DNA of 64,000 nucleotides from Flavobacteriales bacterium 34_180_T64 (GTDB lineage: Bacteria > Bacteroidota > Bacteroidia > Flavobacteriales > Flavobacteriaceae), in NCBI GenBank assembly GCA_002162765.1, contig MAAR01000004.1, positions 248,001-312,000 on the forward strand, given 5' to 3'. Both the position numbers and the translations under genes were made by a program. Under the pieces are notes generated by a model, which did no database searches, was not told the DNA's origin, and saw nothing but the letters and a program-made list of their open reading frames with translations. Below are positions 1 through 8,864 of this stretch, one piece after another; within the stretch, counting starts at the first letter, position 1, and each line of letters opens with the position of its first letter.

Positions 1-315
1 TTCAAAAAAGGCATTTGTAAAACTCGGAATTGTTTCAGTAAGCACATAAGGCAAAGTACCTGAAAGCGCCATTACAATCCAACCAAAAGTCACCACAATG
101 TAACCTTCGCGTTTGTTCATTTCTTTTCTGTGCTTTCTAGTAATAATCATTAGAAAAACACCAATAAGCAAAACAAGAACTCCCGACAACACCAATTCTA
201 AGGTTTTACCATCCTCATAAATTAAACTCATTATTGATGAAATGAGCATAAAACCACCATTGAATAGCAGTAGTAATCCGAAAAAATGAAAAATGATTTT
301 ATAGTTGAGTTTCAT
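1..315 (-). CDS. trkH: TrkH potassium uptake protein, N-terminal part (cut by window edge)
   Basis: The visible 105 codons start at the ATG at 313-315 and read MKLNYKIIFHFFGLLLLFNG, followed by more hydrophobic helices and a loop rich in Arg, Lys and Glu. This matches the N-terminus of the TrkH/KtrB-type K+ channel subunit, whose C-terminal part lies left of the window. TrkH is an inner-membrane ion-conducting subunit that is gated by TrkA. The gene starts 16 bases after the trkA stop on the same strand, so the two form an operon. The K+ filter repeats are not in view, so the family call rests on the N-terminus and on the trkA neighbour. Confidence 0.82.
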   Translation of the reverse strand, partial: MKLNYKIIFHFFGLLLLFNGGFMLISSIMSLIYEDGKTLELVLSGVLVLLIGVFLMIITRKHRKEMNKREGYIVVTFGWIVMALSGTLPYVLTETIPSFTNAFFE

Positions 316-331
316 TTCAATTTGTTAATGT

Positions 332-1681
332 CTAAAAGAAATATTTCTCGACTTGAGTTATCGCTCTAGGTAAGCAACAAACTACCACACGATCTCCAGA
401 TTCAATTTTAAAACTCCCCAATGGGATTAGACCTTCTCCATCTCTAATAACGCCTCCGATAATTGCTGAACGCGGGAATTTCATCTCTTTAATTACCTTA
501 TTACAAATTTTAGATTTAGGATTCACAACAAATTCTAAAAGTTCGGCATTCATATTATTCAATTTGGTCATTGCCACTACTTCTCCTTTTCGAATGTATC
601 TAAAAATGTTATTTGCAGCCAGTAATTTTTTATTAATTAATGTATCAATTCCAATCGATTGAGAAAGCTGGAAGTAATCCATGTTTTCCACCAAAGCGAT
701 GGTTTTTTTTACACCTCTAGATTTTGCTACAAGACAGGACATTATATTAGTTTCTGAATTACCCGTTACAGAAATAAAGGCATCCATATCGCGAATATTT
801 TCCTCTTCAAGTAGTTCTGCATTTCTTCCGTCTCCATTAATTATTAGCGCATTTGGAAGCTCATCTGCCAGCTCAAATGCTGCTTTTTTATCATTCTCAA
901 TAAGTTTAACGTTAAACTTACTAGCGCATAAATCTTTTGTAGTTTTCCGTCCAATATTACTACCACCGAGAATCATGACATTTTTAACATCAGTTTTCAC
1001 CTTTCCAGACAATGCGAAAAGCTCCTCATCACCACCTTTAGACGTTATAAAAACAACTTTATCACCTTCCTTAAACTTAGTATCTCCTCTTGGAATAATT
1101 GTATACTGCGTTCCAAATCGTTGAATAGCTATAGGAACAAAATGTATTTCGGATAAACTCTCAGCAGCTTCTTTTACGGTTTTATCAACAAATGCAGCAG
1201 TACGTGACAATCTAAGACTTAACATTGTTAATGCACCTTCTTCAAACTCATAACTGTCATTAAATGCATATTGACTTAAAAGCAATTCAATTTCAGATGC
1301 AGCGAGTCCTTCAGGAGATATTAATTCATCAATTCCAAATTTGGTGAATCCAACTTCTTCCTTTTGCTCGATGAATTCGGGATTAGAAATTCTTGCAATA
1401 GTACGTTTAGCACCTAATTGCTTCGCTAATACACAAGCCGTAATATTTGTAGTTTCAGACGAGGTTACAGCAATAAATAATTTCGCAGTATTAATTCTCG
1501 CATCTTTTAGAACTGCGATTGAGGTTGCATCACCCTTAATCACTCTAATATCTAAATGGTTATTAGCATAACTTAAGCTTTCTTTATTATTATCGATAAG
1601 CGTAATTTCTTGCGACTCATAAGACAATAATTTTGCTAAATGAAATCCTACTTCACCAGCTCCAGCAATAATTATTTTCAT
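332..1681 (-). CDS. trkA: Trk system potassium uptake regulator TrkA
   Basis: A 449-residue cytoplasmic protein with the duplicated RCK layout of TrkA. The first Rossmann fold begins at residue 2 with the nucleotide-binding loop GAGEVG. The second begins near residue 232 with GGSNIG. Each is followed by a TrkA-C-type ligand domain, near residues 140-220 and 370-449. TrkA binds NAD(H)/ATP and gates the TrkH channel. The length is normal for a full double-RCK TrkA (about 450-460). It is followed directly by trkH. A TATATTTG element 27 bases upstream of the ATG is its likely promoter. Confidence 0.95.
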   Translation of the reverse strand: MKIIIAGAGEVGFHLAKLLSYESQEITLIDNNKESLSYANNHLDIRVIKGDATSIAVLKDARINTAKLFIAVTSSETTNITACVLAKQLGAKRTIARISNPEFIEQKEEVGFTKFGIDELISPEGLAASEIELLLSQYAFNDSYEFEEGALTMLSLRLSRTAAFVDKTVKEAAESLSEIHFVPIAIQRFGTQYTIIPRGDTKFKEGDKVVFITSKGGDEELFALSGKVKTDVKNVMILGGSNIGRKTTKDLCASKFNVKLIENDKKAAFELADELPNALIINGDGRNAELLEEENIRDMDAFISVTGNSETNIMSCLVAKSRGVKKTIALVENMDYFQLSQSIGIDTLINKKLLAANNIFRYIRKGEVVAMTKLNNMNAELLEFVVNPKSKICNKVIKEMKFPRSAIIGGVIRDGEGLIPLGSFKIESGDRVVVCCLPRAITQVEKYFF

Positions 1682-1707
1682 GGGTATATCTATTCAAAAA
1701 AGATGAA

Positions 1708-1715
1708 CAAATATA
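1708..1715 (-). promoter_or_regulatory. Bacteroidota-type -7 promoter element of trkA-trkH
   Basis: On the minus strand this reads TATATTTG, an exact match to the Bacteroidota -7 consensus TAnnTTTG, about 27 bases before the trkA ATG. A -33 TTG is present only at slightly off spacing. Confidence 0.5.
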
Positions 1716-1883
1716 ATACAATTTTAAATTACAATAACAGCAACCGATAGTTTATAATTAAGACCTCCAATTATTTAAATCAAACATCGTATACTATCTT
1801 TATTTTTTATATCAAAAATTAAAGAATCATTGCTCTAATTTTGAGTATGTGTTAATTCGAAAATTTCAATGAAAAAAATTATG

Positions 1884-1891
1884 TAGTTTTG
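1884..1891 (+). promoter_or_regulatory. -7 promoter element of ubiE-porT
   Basis: TAGTTTTG matches TAnnTTTG and ends only 12 bases before the ATG at 1904. The implied transcript would have a leader of about 6-8 bases. This favours the start at 1904 over the TTG at 1889, which would lie inside the promoter. No good -33 TTG is visible. Confidence 0.5.
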
Positions 1892-1903
1892 CCAAAAAAA
1901 GGA

Positions 1904-2632
1904 ATGTCTTCAAAAGTAACGCCATATAAAGATAGTGACCTCAATAAAAAGGAACAGGTCACAAAAATGTTTGATACTATTTCTAAGGAATATGATGGTT
2001 TAAACAGAGTTATTTCCTTTGGAATAGACGTTAAATGGAGAAAGAAGGTTGTGAAAATCATTTCAAAAAAACAGCCTCAAAATATTTTAGATATTGCTAC
2101 TGGAACTGGTGATTTGGCAATTAATTTAGTACAGACCAATGCTAAGGAAATTATAGGATTGGATATTAGTGATGGCATGCTAGACGTCGGACGTCAAAAA
2201 ATTAGTGAAAAAAAACTAGACCATGTTATTAAAATGGTGTTAGGCGATTCTGAAAACCTTCCTTTTGGGGACAATCATTTTGATGCTATAACCGTGGCAT
2301 TTGGTGTGCGGAACTTTGAAACTCTTGATAAAGGACTTTCAGAGATATTGAGAGTCTTAAAGCCTGGAGGAACATTTGTAATATTAGAAACTTCAATCCC
2401 TACTAAATCGCCTTATAAACAAGGCTATAAGTTTTATACTAAATATATTTTACCTACTATTGGCAAACTCTTTTCCAAGGATCAATCGGCCTATTCATAT
2501 CTTTGTGAATCAGCATCAGTTTTTCCTTATGGTGAAGCATTGAACAATATTTTGAAACAAATTGGGTTTAATAATGTAATTAACGAGCCACAAACATTTG
2601 GTGTGGCAACAATTTATACAGCCTCTAAATAG
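1904..2632 (+). CDS. ubiE: Demethylmenaquinone methyltransferase (UbiE/MenG)
   Basis: A class I SAM-dependent methyltransferase of 242 residues. It makes menaquinone by C-methylating demethylmenaquinone, the only quinone expected in Flavobacteriaceae. The SAM-binding motif [11 protein letters not shown], is at residues 61-70. The UbiE signatures [20 protein letters not shown] (residues 23-42) and VAFGVRNF are clear. The ATG at 1904 gives the usual family N-terminus [11 protein letters not shown]. An in-frame TTG at 1889 would add five residues but falls within the promoter element. porT follows after five bases, so the pair is an operon. Confidence 0.95.
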   Translation: MSSKVTPYKDSDLNKKEQVTKMFDTISKEYDGLNRVISFGIDVKWRKKVVKIISKKQPQNILDIATGTGDLAINLVQTNAKEIIGLDISDGMLDVGRQKISEKKLDHVIKMVLGDSENLPFGDNHFDAITVAFGVRNFETLDKGLSEILRVLKPGGTFVILETSIPTKSPYKQGYKFYTKYILPTIGKLFSKDQSAYSYLCESASVFPYGEALNNILKQIGFNNVINEPQTFGVATIYTASK

Positions 2633-2637
2633 TATTT

Positions 2638-3351
2638 ATGAAAAAAGTACTTTTAATTTTTACTTTGATTTTGTTAAGTCAAACAGTTTCTGCCCAACTA
2701 TTCAGTAAAGAAAAAATAAAAAATAACGAAAATTTTGACAAAGCGCGTTTATCTTGGGGATTTTATCTAGGTCTTAACAACTATGATTTTCAGTTTACAT
2801 ATGCCGAGGATTTAGATGAAATCTTATCAGAGTCTACTTCTGGTTTTAATGTTGGTTTGATTTCTGATTTAAGACTAAATGATCATTTAAATTTGAGATT
2901 TGAGCCTGGTTTATTTATTTCTCAACGAAATATTCTATACAATGAAAGTTACTTTGTGGGTATTGAACATAATGATTCTGACTTATTAAGAGAAGTAAAA
3001 TCTACTTACATCCATTTCCCGCTACTACTTAAAGTTTCAACCAAACGTCTTAATAATTTTAAACCATTTATTGTTGGTGGATTTTCAACAGCTATAAATT
3101 TATCAAGTAATGAGGAAAATCCTGATGATAATAGTGTAGGTCAATTTAGATCTAAAAAGAATATGATCTTTTATGAACTTGGTTTTGGTGTTGATTTCTA
3201 TTTATACTGGTTTAAATTTACGCCTTCAATTCGAGGTGTTTTCGCTTTAAATGACGAAATAGTTAAAGATGTTGATCCGAATAGCCCTTGGACAGGCAAC
3301 ATTAATACGATGAAAACACGTGGTATTTTCATAAATTTCACTTTTCAATAG
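2638..3351 (+). CDS. porT: PorT family outer-membrane protein, type IX secretion
   Basis: A 237-residue protein with a signal peptide ending at VSAQ (about residue 19), followed by alternating beta-strand sequence and a terminal aromatic, FINFTFQ. This is an outer-membrane barrel of about eight strands. The pattern of conserved stretches (ARLSWGFYLGLNNYDF, LRFEPGLFISQR, YIHFPLLLKVSTKR) fits PorT, a component required for type IX protein secretion and gliding in Bacteroidota. The position directly after ubiE is the usual one in flavobacteria. The last 14 bases overlap the converging methylase gene. Its exact role in the secretion machine is less certain than its family. Confidence 0.88.
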   Translation: MKKVLLIFTLILLSQTVSAQLFSKEKIKNNENFDKARLSWGFYLGLNNYDFQFTYAEDLDEILSESTSGFNVGLISDLRLNDHLNLRFEPGLFISQRNILYNESYFVGIEHNDSDLLREVKSTYIHFPLLLKVSTKRLNNFKPFIVGGFSTAINLSSNEENPDDNSVGQFRSKKNMIFYELGFGVDFYLYWFKFTPSIRGVFALNDEIVKDVDPNSPWTGNINTMKTRGIFINFTFQ

Positions 3352-4063
3352 AACATCTATTAAATTCGCTCAATACTATTGCAGCTGCAGTTGCAACATT
3401 GAGACTCTCTGTCGCTTTTAATTTTCCGAATTTCGGAATACTTATTTTTCGATTTACAAATTTCTCAACTTTTGAAGAAATACCATTTGCTTCATTTCCA
3501 AAAATAATAATTCCTTCAGAAGGCAATTCTTGAGAATATATAGTTTCCCCATTCATGAAAGTTCCAAATTTTATGGCTTTAGCAGCTCCCAAATATTCAT
3601 CTAAATCGACATAATTAATTGAAACTCTTGTTAGAGAACCCATAGTTGCCTGCACAACTTTAGTATTAAAACAATCTACGGTATCGACTCCACAAACTAA
3701 ATCTTTTACGCCAAACCAATCACACAGTCTAATTATCGTTCCTAAATTTCCAGGATCTCTTACTGCATCTAAAGCTACAATTATCCCAGAACCATTAATG
3801 GGCCTAGGTTTAGGCATCTTAAATATAGCTATGGCCATATTTGGCGTTGTAAGACTACTAATTTTTTTAAGTTCAATTTCAGTTATTAACTGAACCTTGC
3901 TATCAAAAACAGCATCGATTGTAAATAATTCGAAAAGTTCAAAATCAGAGTTCAAAAATTCCTGAATGCCTTTGACTCCTTCTACAACAAACAACTGATG
4001 TTCATTTCTAAACTTTTTTTGACTTAAACTTTTAATTAGTTTTATTTGTCCCTTTGTTAACAT
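3338..4063 (-). CDS. TrmH family (SpoU) RNA 2'-O-methyltransferase
   Basis: A 241-residue SPOUT-class methyltransferase. The N-terminal substrate-binding domain is followed by the three knot motifs: VRDPGNLGTIIRLCDWFG (about residues 97-114, with the catalytic Arg and Asn), IIFGNEANGIS (about 187-197) and KATESLNVATAAAIVL (near the C-terminus). These enzymes methylate ribose 2'-OH in rRNA or tRNA using SAM. Substrate cannot be told from sequence; 23S rRNA is the usual guess for this subgroup. The gene converges on porT, overlapping its 3' end by 14 bases, and diverges from tamL. Confidence 0.9.
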   Translation of the reverse strand: MLTKGQIKLIKSLSQKKFRNEHQLFVVEGVKGIQEFLNSDFELFELFTIDAVFDSKVQLITEIELKKISSLTTPNMAIAIFKMPKPRPINGSGIIVALDAVRDPGNLGTIIRLCDWFGVKDLVCGVDTVDCFNTKVVQATMGSLTRVSINYVDLDEYLGAAKAIKFGTFMNGETIYSQELPSEGIIIFGNEANGISSKVEKFVNRKISIPKFGKLKATESLNVATAAAIVLSEFNRCSIEK

Positions 4064-4157
4064 TAAAATGTCTTTACTTTTGTGATGATACTAATGGCTT
4101 ACAAAGTAATACTTTTTTGGACTAATTTTTGTTATGCTGTTACAACATTAAAAAGTG

Positions 4158-4165
4158 TAAATTTG
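4158..4165 (+). promoter_or_regulatory. -7 promoter element of tamL
   Basis: TAAATTTG is an exact TAnnTTTG match, 29 bases before the TTG start of tamL. No clear -33 TTG is at the preferred spacing. Confidence 0.4.
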
Positions 4166-4194
4166 AAAAGCATATCAACACAAATTATTTCTAA

Positions 4195-6735
4195 TTGAAT
4201 AAGCCTCATTTAAAAATAGTAATTATTGTCATCCTAACTGGGTTATTCACCTCTTGCAATATCATGAAACGTGTTGGTAAAGACGAACACCTTCTTACCG
4301 AAAATGAAGTTATAGTAAATGATAAAAAAAACAACACGGAAGTAATTGATAACATCTTAATTCAAAAACCTAATTCACAATTAGGTATTGGCAAATTAAG
4401 TTTCCCTTTAAGACTACACATCTATAATTTAGCACGTCCGAATATAGATTCAATTTTAAATGAAAAAATCTATAATGATCCAAAAAAAGCAGCTTGGAAA
4501 ACCAAACTTTTGTCAAAAAAACAATTGGTTAAAGATATTGAGTCAAGAAAAAAATTAAATAGCTGGTTAAAAAAAACAGGGGAAGCTCCAGTTATTGTAA
4601 ATGAAGAAAAAACTAAAAAAAGTAGCGAACAATTAAAAAAATACTTTATAAAAAATGGCTGGCTAAATGCTTCAACAAGCTATGAAATTACAAGAAATGA
4701 AAATCAAAGAGCTTCGATAGAATATAATATAACTACAGGACAGCCTTTTCTCTTAGATTCAATTTCGGAGAAAATATCTTCACCTGTTATTGATTCTTTA
4801 TATAGAGATTTAAGGACAAAGTCCTTATTAAAAATTGGAGATCAATATAATGAATCAAATTACACCAATGAGCGAGATCGCTTAACGGTTGAACTGAGAA
4901 ATTCTGGATTATTTCATTTTGGACAAGATTATATCACTTTTGAAATTGACACCATTGGAACCAATAAAAAGATAAATACTAAATTACTCATAAAAGATCG
5001 AATCCTAAGAAATGAAGATTCTATTGTAAGAACACCTTTTAAGGTGTACAAAATTAAAGATGTTAATATTTTTACCGATTATAAATTTGAAAACAGAAAT
5101 TCTATAATCACAGATACGGTTCAACACAACAATTTCAATTTATACAGTTTTGATGAGTTAAAATATAGGCCTAAAGCGCTAACTGATGCTATTTTTATAA
5201 CCAAGGGACAAGTTTTTAGAGATATTGATCGCACTAGAACATATCGATATATAAGTGAGTTGAGAACCTTCAAATACCCAAATATAGAATATATAGAAAA
5301 TGCAAACGATACAACACTGACCGCAAACATTTATTTAACCCCTAGAAAAAAATATGACTTAGGATTTGACTTTGACATTTCACAGAGTAATATTCAAACT
5401 TTAGGATTTTCTTTCAGCTCAGGATTAATCATCAGAAATATTTTTCGAGGTGCAGAAACGTTTGAGGTTTCGGCCTTAGGATCTATTGGGGCATCAAAAG
5501 ATGCCTCAGATGCCAATGACCAGTTTTTTGACATCAATGAAATTGGTGCGAACTTAAAATTAACTATCCCAAGATTATTTTTGCCATTTAATACTGAAAA
5601 AATCATCCCTAAATACATGTCTCCAAGCTCCCGTATCATAGCAGGAGCAACAAGTCAGAAAAATATTGGATTAGACAAACAATCGTTCACAGGTTCACTT
5701 AATTATAATTGGCGTCCTTCCTCTAAATTTACTAATAATTTAGACTTGTTTAATGTTCAATTTGTAAAGAATTTAAATACTGACAATTATTTTGGAGTTT
5801 ATCAAAACTCCTATGATAGATTAAATGACATTGCAAGGGAAATCAGTTATATTTCTCCAGATGAGTCTTTAGGTATTCCTAATGAAGCAGATACTTTTAT
5901 TTCCGATGTGCTTGATCAAAATACCATTTTAATTCCAGAAGATCAAAATTACGTAGACGTGAACAACATCTCACAGCGTAAAGACAGACTAACTGAAGAT
6001 AATCTAATTTTTGCCTCAAGTTTTAATATCATAAAAGATAACAGAGACAATATTTTTGACAACAATTTTTCCATTTTTAGATTCAAATTGGAGTCTGCTG
6101 GAAATTTATTGAGCAGTCTTGCTAAAATATCAAATTCACAAATAAACGAGAATGATCAACATGAAATTTTCGGTGTTGCTTTTTCTCAATATTTGAAAAC
6201 AGAAATTGATTATGTTAAGCATTGGGATTTAGGTAAAAAAAATGTAATCGCAATGCGGAGTTATTTCGGTATTGCCATACCATATGGGAATTCTAAAAGC
6301 ATCCCTTTTTCAAAAAGTTTCTTTGCTGGTGGACCAAATGACAATAGAGCTTGGACCGCTTATAATCTTGGTCCTGGAAGCAGTAAATCGAGTAACGAAT
6401 TCAACGAAGCTAACTTAAAAATAAACTTAAGCCTTGAACAGCGATTTAATATTTTAGGCAGTCTAAATGGCGCTTTATTTGTAGATGCTGGAAACATATG
6501 GAATGTATATGACATTGAAGAAGATGATGCAAAAACGTTCTCTGGTTTCAGTTCATTAGAAGATATTGCAGTTGGTTCAGGATTTGGTTTACGATATGAC
6601 TTTGGTTTCTTTGTATTGCGTACAGATATTGGTTTTAAAACATACGACCCTTCAAATGATTTGGGTAATAGGTGGTTTAAAACATACAATTTCGCTGGCG
6701 CAGTGTACAACATAGGTATTAACTATCCATTCTAA
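4195..6735 (+). CDS. tamL: Lipidated Omp85 family outer-membrane protein TamL
   Basis: An 846-residue BamA/TamA-superfamily protein. Unlike proteobacterial TamA it has a lipoprotein signal: hydrophobic residues 6-17, then FTSC with the lipid-attached Cys at residue 21. This is the Bacteroidota TamL architecture. POTRA-like sequence fills the first half, and a C-terminal 16-strand barrel (about residues 385-846) ends in INYPF. The motif GPNDNRAW near residue 718 corresponds to the conserved barrel-lid loop of Omp85 proteins. TamL is thought to work with the inner-membrane AsmA-like TamB; no tamB is next to it here. The start is a TTG: a stop codon lies immediately upstream in frame, and the next ATG would remove the signal peptide. 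Confidence 0.88.
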   Translation: MNKPHLKIVIIVILTGLFTSCNIMKRVGKDEHLLTENEVIVNDKKNNTEVIDNILIQKPNSQLGIGKLSFPLRLHIYNLARPNIDSILNEKIYNDPKKAAWKTKLLSKKQLVKDIESRKKLNSWLKKTGEAPVIVNEEKTKKSSEQLKKYFIKNGWLNASTSYEITRNENQRASIEYNITTGQPFLLDSISEKISSPVIDSLYRDLRTKSLLKIGDQYNESNYTNERDRLTVELRNSGLFHFGQDYITFEIDTIGTNKKINTKLLIKDRILRNEDSIVRTPFKVYKIKDVNIFTDYKFENRNSIITDTVQHNNFNLYSFDELKYRPKALTDAIFITKGQVFRDIDRTRTYRYISELRTFKYPNIEYIENANDTTLTANIYLTPRKKYDLGFDFDISQSNIQTLGFSFSSGLIIRNIFRGAETFEVSALGSIGASKDASDANDQFFDINEIGANLKLTIPRLFLPFNTEKIIPKYMSPSSRIIAGATSQKNIGLDKQSFTGSLNYNWRPSSKFTNNLDLFNVQFVKNLNTDNYFGVYQNSYDRLNDIAREISYISPDESLGIPNEADTFISDVLDQNTILIPEDQNYVDVNNISQRKDRLTEDNLIFASSFNIIKDNRDNIFDNNFSIFRFKLESAGNLLSSLAKISNSQINENDQHEIFGVAFSQYLKTEIDYVKHWDLGKKNVIAMRSYFGIAIPYGNSKSIPFSKSFFAGGPNDNRAWTAYNLGPGSSKSSNEFNEANLKINLSLEQRFNILGSLNGALFVDAGNIWNVYDIEEDDAKTFSGFSSLEDIAVGSGFGLRYDFGFFVLRTDIGFKTYDPSNDLGNRWFKTYNFAGAVYNIGINYPF

Positions 6736-6819
6736 ATTTTGTCGATCCAAACGAAACCATCATCAGGATCATTTAGTTGAACTTCATTCAAAAACGGTAG
6801 CAGATATTTAAAAATTGAT

Positions 6820-6827
6820 TACTTTTG
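6820..6827 (+). promoter_or_regulatory. Possible -7 promoter element of fbaA
   Basis: TACTTTTG matches TAnnTTTG and lies 33 bases before the fbaA ATG. No -33 TTG is seen at good spacing. Confidence 0.35.
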
Positions 6828-6859
6828 ACCTTACATTTTTTTAATAAAACATCCATAAA

Positions 6860-7927
6860 ATGAGTCATAATATAAAACCAGGAGTTGCAACTGGTACAGC
6901 TGTTCAAGAAATTTTTAAACTCGCAAAAGAAAAAGGGTTTGCATTACCTGCGGTCAATGTTATTGGCTCTAGTAGTGTGAACGGAGTGCTAGAAACAGCG
7001 GCAGCGTTAAATGCACCAGTAATTATTCAGTTTTCAAATGGAGGCGGTGTTTTTAATGCTGGGAAAGGGTTAAGCAATGAGAATCAACATGCTGCTATTA
7101 CAGGTTGTGTTGCAGGTGCAAAGCATATTCATGTCATGGCAAAAGCTTATGGTGTCCCGGTTATATTACATACGGATCATTGTGCAAAAAAATTATTGCC
7201 ATGGATTGATGGTTTATTAGATGCAAGCGAACAGCATTTTGCAGAAACAGGAGCACCTTTATACAGTTCTCATATGATTGATTTGTCTGAAGAACCAATT
7301 GAGGAAAATATTGCTATTTGTAAACAATATCTCGAGCGCATGAGTAAAATGGGGATGACTTTAGAAATTGAATTGGGAATTACTGGAGGCGAAGAAGATG
7401 GCGTTGACAATTCAGATGTTGATGATTCCAAATTATATACACAACCAGAGGAAGTTGCATATGCTTACGAAGAATTAAGTAAAGTAAGTAATCAATTCAC
7501 AATTGCAGCCGCATTTGGTAACGTCCATGGTGTCTATAAACCAGGTAATGTGAAACTAACTCCTAAAATCTTAAAAAACTCGCAAGAGTACATCTCTCAA
7601 AAATATAATGTTGAAACTAACCATATAGATTTCGTATTTCATGGTGGATCAGGATCTACGGTTGAAGAAATTAGAGAAGCGATAGGTTATGGTGTAATTA
7701 AAATGAATATAGATACCGATATGCAATATGCATTCATGACAGGTGTTCGGGATTATATGAGTGAAAAATCAGCCTATTTAAAAGCACAGATAGGAAATCC
7801 GGAGGGCGACGATGTCCCTAATAAAAAGCATTATGACCCAAGAGCTTGGCTAAGAAAAGGGGAAAACACTTTTGTAGAACGATTAAAAAAAGCGTTTGAA
7901 GACCTTAATAATGTAAATACTTTATAA
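6860..7927 (+). CDS. fbaA: Fructose-bisphosphate aldolase, class II
   Basis: A 355-residue metal-dependent aldolase of the class IIA (E. coli FbaA) type. It cleaves fructose-1,6-bisphosphate in glycolysis and makes it in gluconeogenesis. Visible signatures are PVILHTDHCAKKLLPWIDGL (residues about 96-115, with catalytic Asp and zinc-binding His), the metal-binding Glu region EIELGITGGEEDGVDNS, the second His in NVHGVYKPGN, and FHGGSGS plus NIDTDMQYAF for phosphate and substrate binding. Length is normal. accD follows 35 bases later, apparently from its own promoter. Confidence 0.97.
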   Translation: MSHNIKPGVATGTAVQEIFKLAKEKGFALPAVNVIGSSSVNGVLETAAALNAPVIIQFSNGGGVFNAGKGLSNENQHAAITGCVAGAKHIHVMAKAYGVPVILHTDHCAKKLLPWIDGLLDASEQHFAETGAPLYSSHMIDLSEEPIEENIAICKQYLERMSKMGMTLEIELGITGGEEDGVDNSDVDDSKLYTQPEEVAYAYEELSKVSNQFTIAAAFGNVHGVYKPGNVKLTPKILKNSQEYISQKYNVETNHIDFVFHGGSGSTVEEIREAIGYGVIKMNIDTDMQYAFMTGVRDYMSEKSAYLKAQIGNPEGDDVPNKKHYDPRAWLRKGENTFVERLKKAFEDLNNVNTL

Positions 7928-7932
7928 CTTTG
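7925..7932 (+). promoter_or_regulatory. -7 promoter element of accD, overlapping the fbaA stop codon
   Basis: TAACTTTG matches TAnnTTTG. Its TAA is the stop codon of fbaA, 30 bases before the accD ATG, so accD may have its own start site inside the fbaA end. Confidence 0.4.
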
Positions 7933-7962
7933 CACTCTAACTAATTAACTAAACTTCAATTA

Positions 7963-8820
7963 ATGGCTTGGTTTAAAAGAAAAGAAAAGGGAATAACAAC
8001 TACTACTGAAGAGAAGAAAGACACGCCCAGAGGCTTGTGGTATAAATCTCCAACCGGTAAAATTATAGATACTGAAGAATTAGAATCGAATTTTTACGTG
8101 AGCCCTGAAGATGGATATCACGTACGAATAGGAAGTGCTGAATATTTTGAAATTCTTTTTGATGATAACAAATTTAAAGAATTGGATCCTGATCTAACGT
8201 CTAAGGATCCATTGAAATTTGAAGACACTAAAAAATATCCAGATCGTTTAAAAGCAGCTCAAGAGAAAACACAGCTTAAAGATGCTATTCGTACTGCTGT
8301 GGGTAAATCAAAAGGTAACGACTTAGTTATTGCCTGTATGGATTTCACTTTTATTGGTGGTTCCATGGGAAGCGTCGTTGGAGAAAAAATTGCCAGAGCA
8401 GCTGAATATGCCTTAAAAAAGAAGATACCATTTATGATTATTTCTAAATCTGGTGGCGCACGTATGATGGAAGCGGCATTATCTTTAATGCAATTAGCAA
8501 AAACATCCGTAAGGTTGGCCCAACTTGCAGAAGCTAAAGTTCCATATATTTCATTATGTACGGATCCAACAACTGGTGGAACTACTGCATCATTTGCCAT
8601 GCTAGGAGATATTAACATTAGTGAACCAGGAGCTTTAATAGGTTTTGCTGGCCCAAGAATTGTAAGAGACACAACTGGAAAAGAATTACCTGAAGGATTT
8701 CAAACTTCTGAATTCTTATTAGAACATGGTTTTTTAGATTTCATATCGCATCGAAAACATCTTAAAGATAAAATTAACCTTTATATTGATTTAATTAAAA
8801 ATCAACCATTAAGAGCATAA
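7963..8820 (+). CDS. accD: Acetyl-CoA carboxylase carboxyltransferase beta subunit, zinc ribbon lost
   Basis: A 285-residue AccD. With AccA it transfers the carboxyl group from biotin to acetyl-CoA in the first step of fatty acid synthesis. The crotonase-like core is clear: [15 protein letters not shown] (about 128-142), [17 protein letters not shown] (about 162-178) and [16 protein letters not shown] (about 204-219). In E. coli the N-terminal region carries a CxxC...CxxC zinc ribbon. Here the aligned positions (WYKSPTG and VSPED) are Ser29, Gly32, Ser47 and Asp50, with no Cys at all in the first 100 residues. The fold outline is kept but zinc binding must be lost. A strong terminator follows. 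Confidence 0.96.
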   Translation: MAWFKRKEKGITTTTEEKKDTPRGLWYKSPTGKIIDTEELESNFYVSPEDGYHVRIGSAEYFEILFDDNKFKELDPDLTSKDPLKFEDTKKYPDRLKAAQEKTQLKDAIRTAVGKSKGNDLVIACMDFTFIGGSMGSVVGEKIARAAEYALKKKIPFMIISKSGGARMMEAALSLMQLAKTSVRLAQLAEAKVPYISLCTDPTTGGTTASFAMLGDINISEPGALIGFAGPRIVRDTTGKELPEGFQTSEFLLEHGFLDFISHRKHLKDKINLYIDLIKNQPLRA

Positions 8821-8850
8821 AAAAAGCGAGCTAATTAGCTCGCTTTTTTT
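8821..8850 (+). terminator. Intrinsic terminator of accD (probably bidirectional)
   Basis: A perfect palindrome starts one base after the accD stop: a GC stem (AGCGAGC with GCTCGCT) flanked by an A run and a T run. It sits between convergent genes and could serve both. Confidence 0.9.
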
Positions 8851-8864
8851 ATGGACAAACGTCT

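Noticed and set aside
1889-1903. Longer UbiE start at TTG 1889
   Set aside because: The TTG overlaps the -7 promoter element, and the ATG at 1904 gives the usual family N-terminus.
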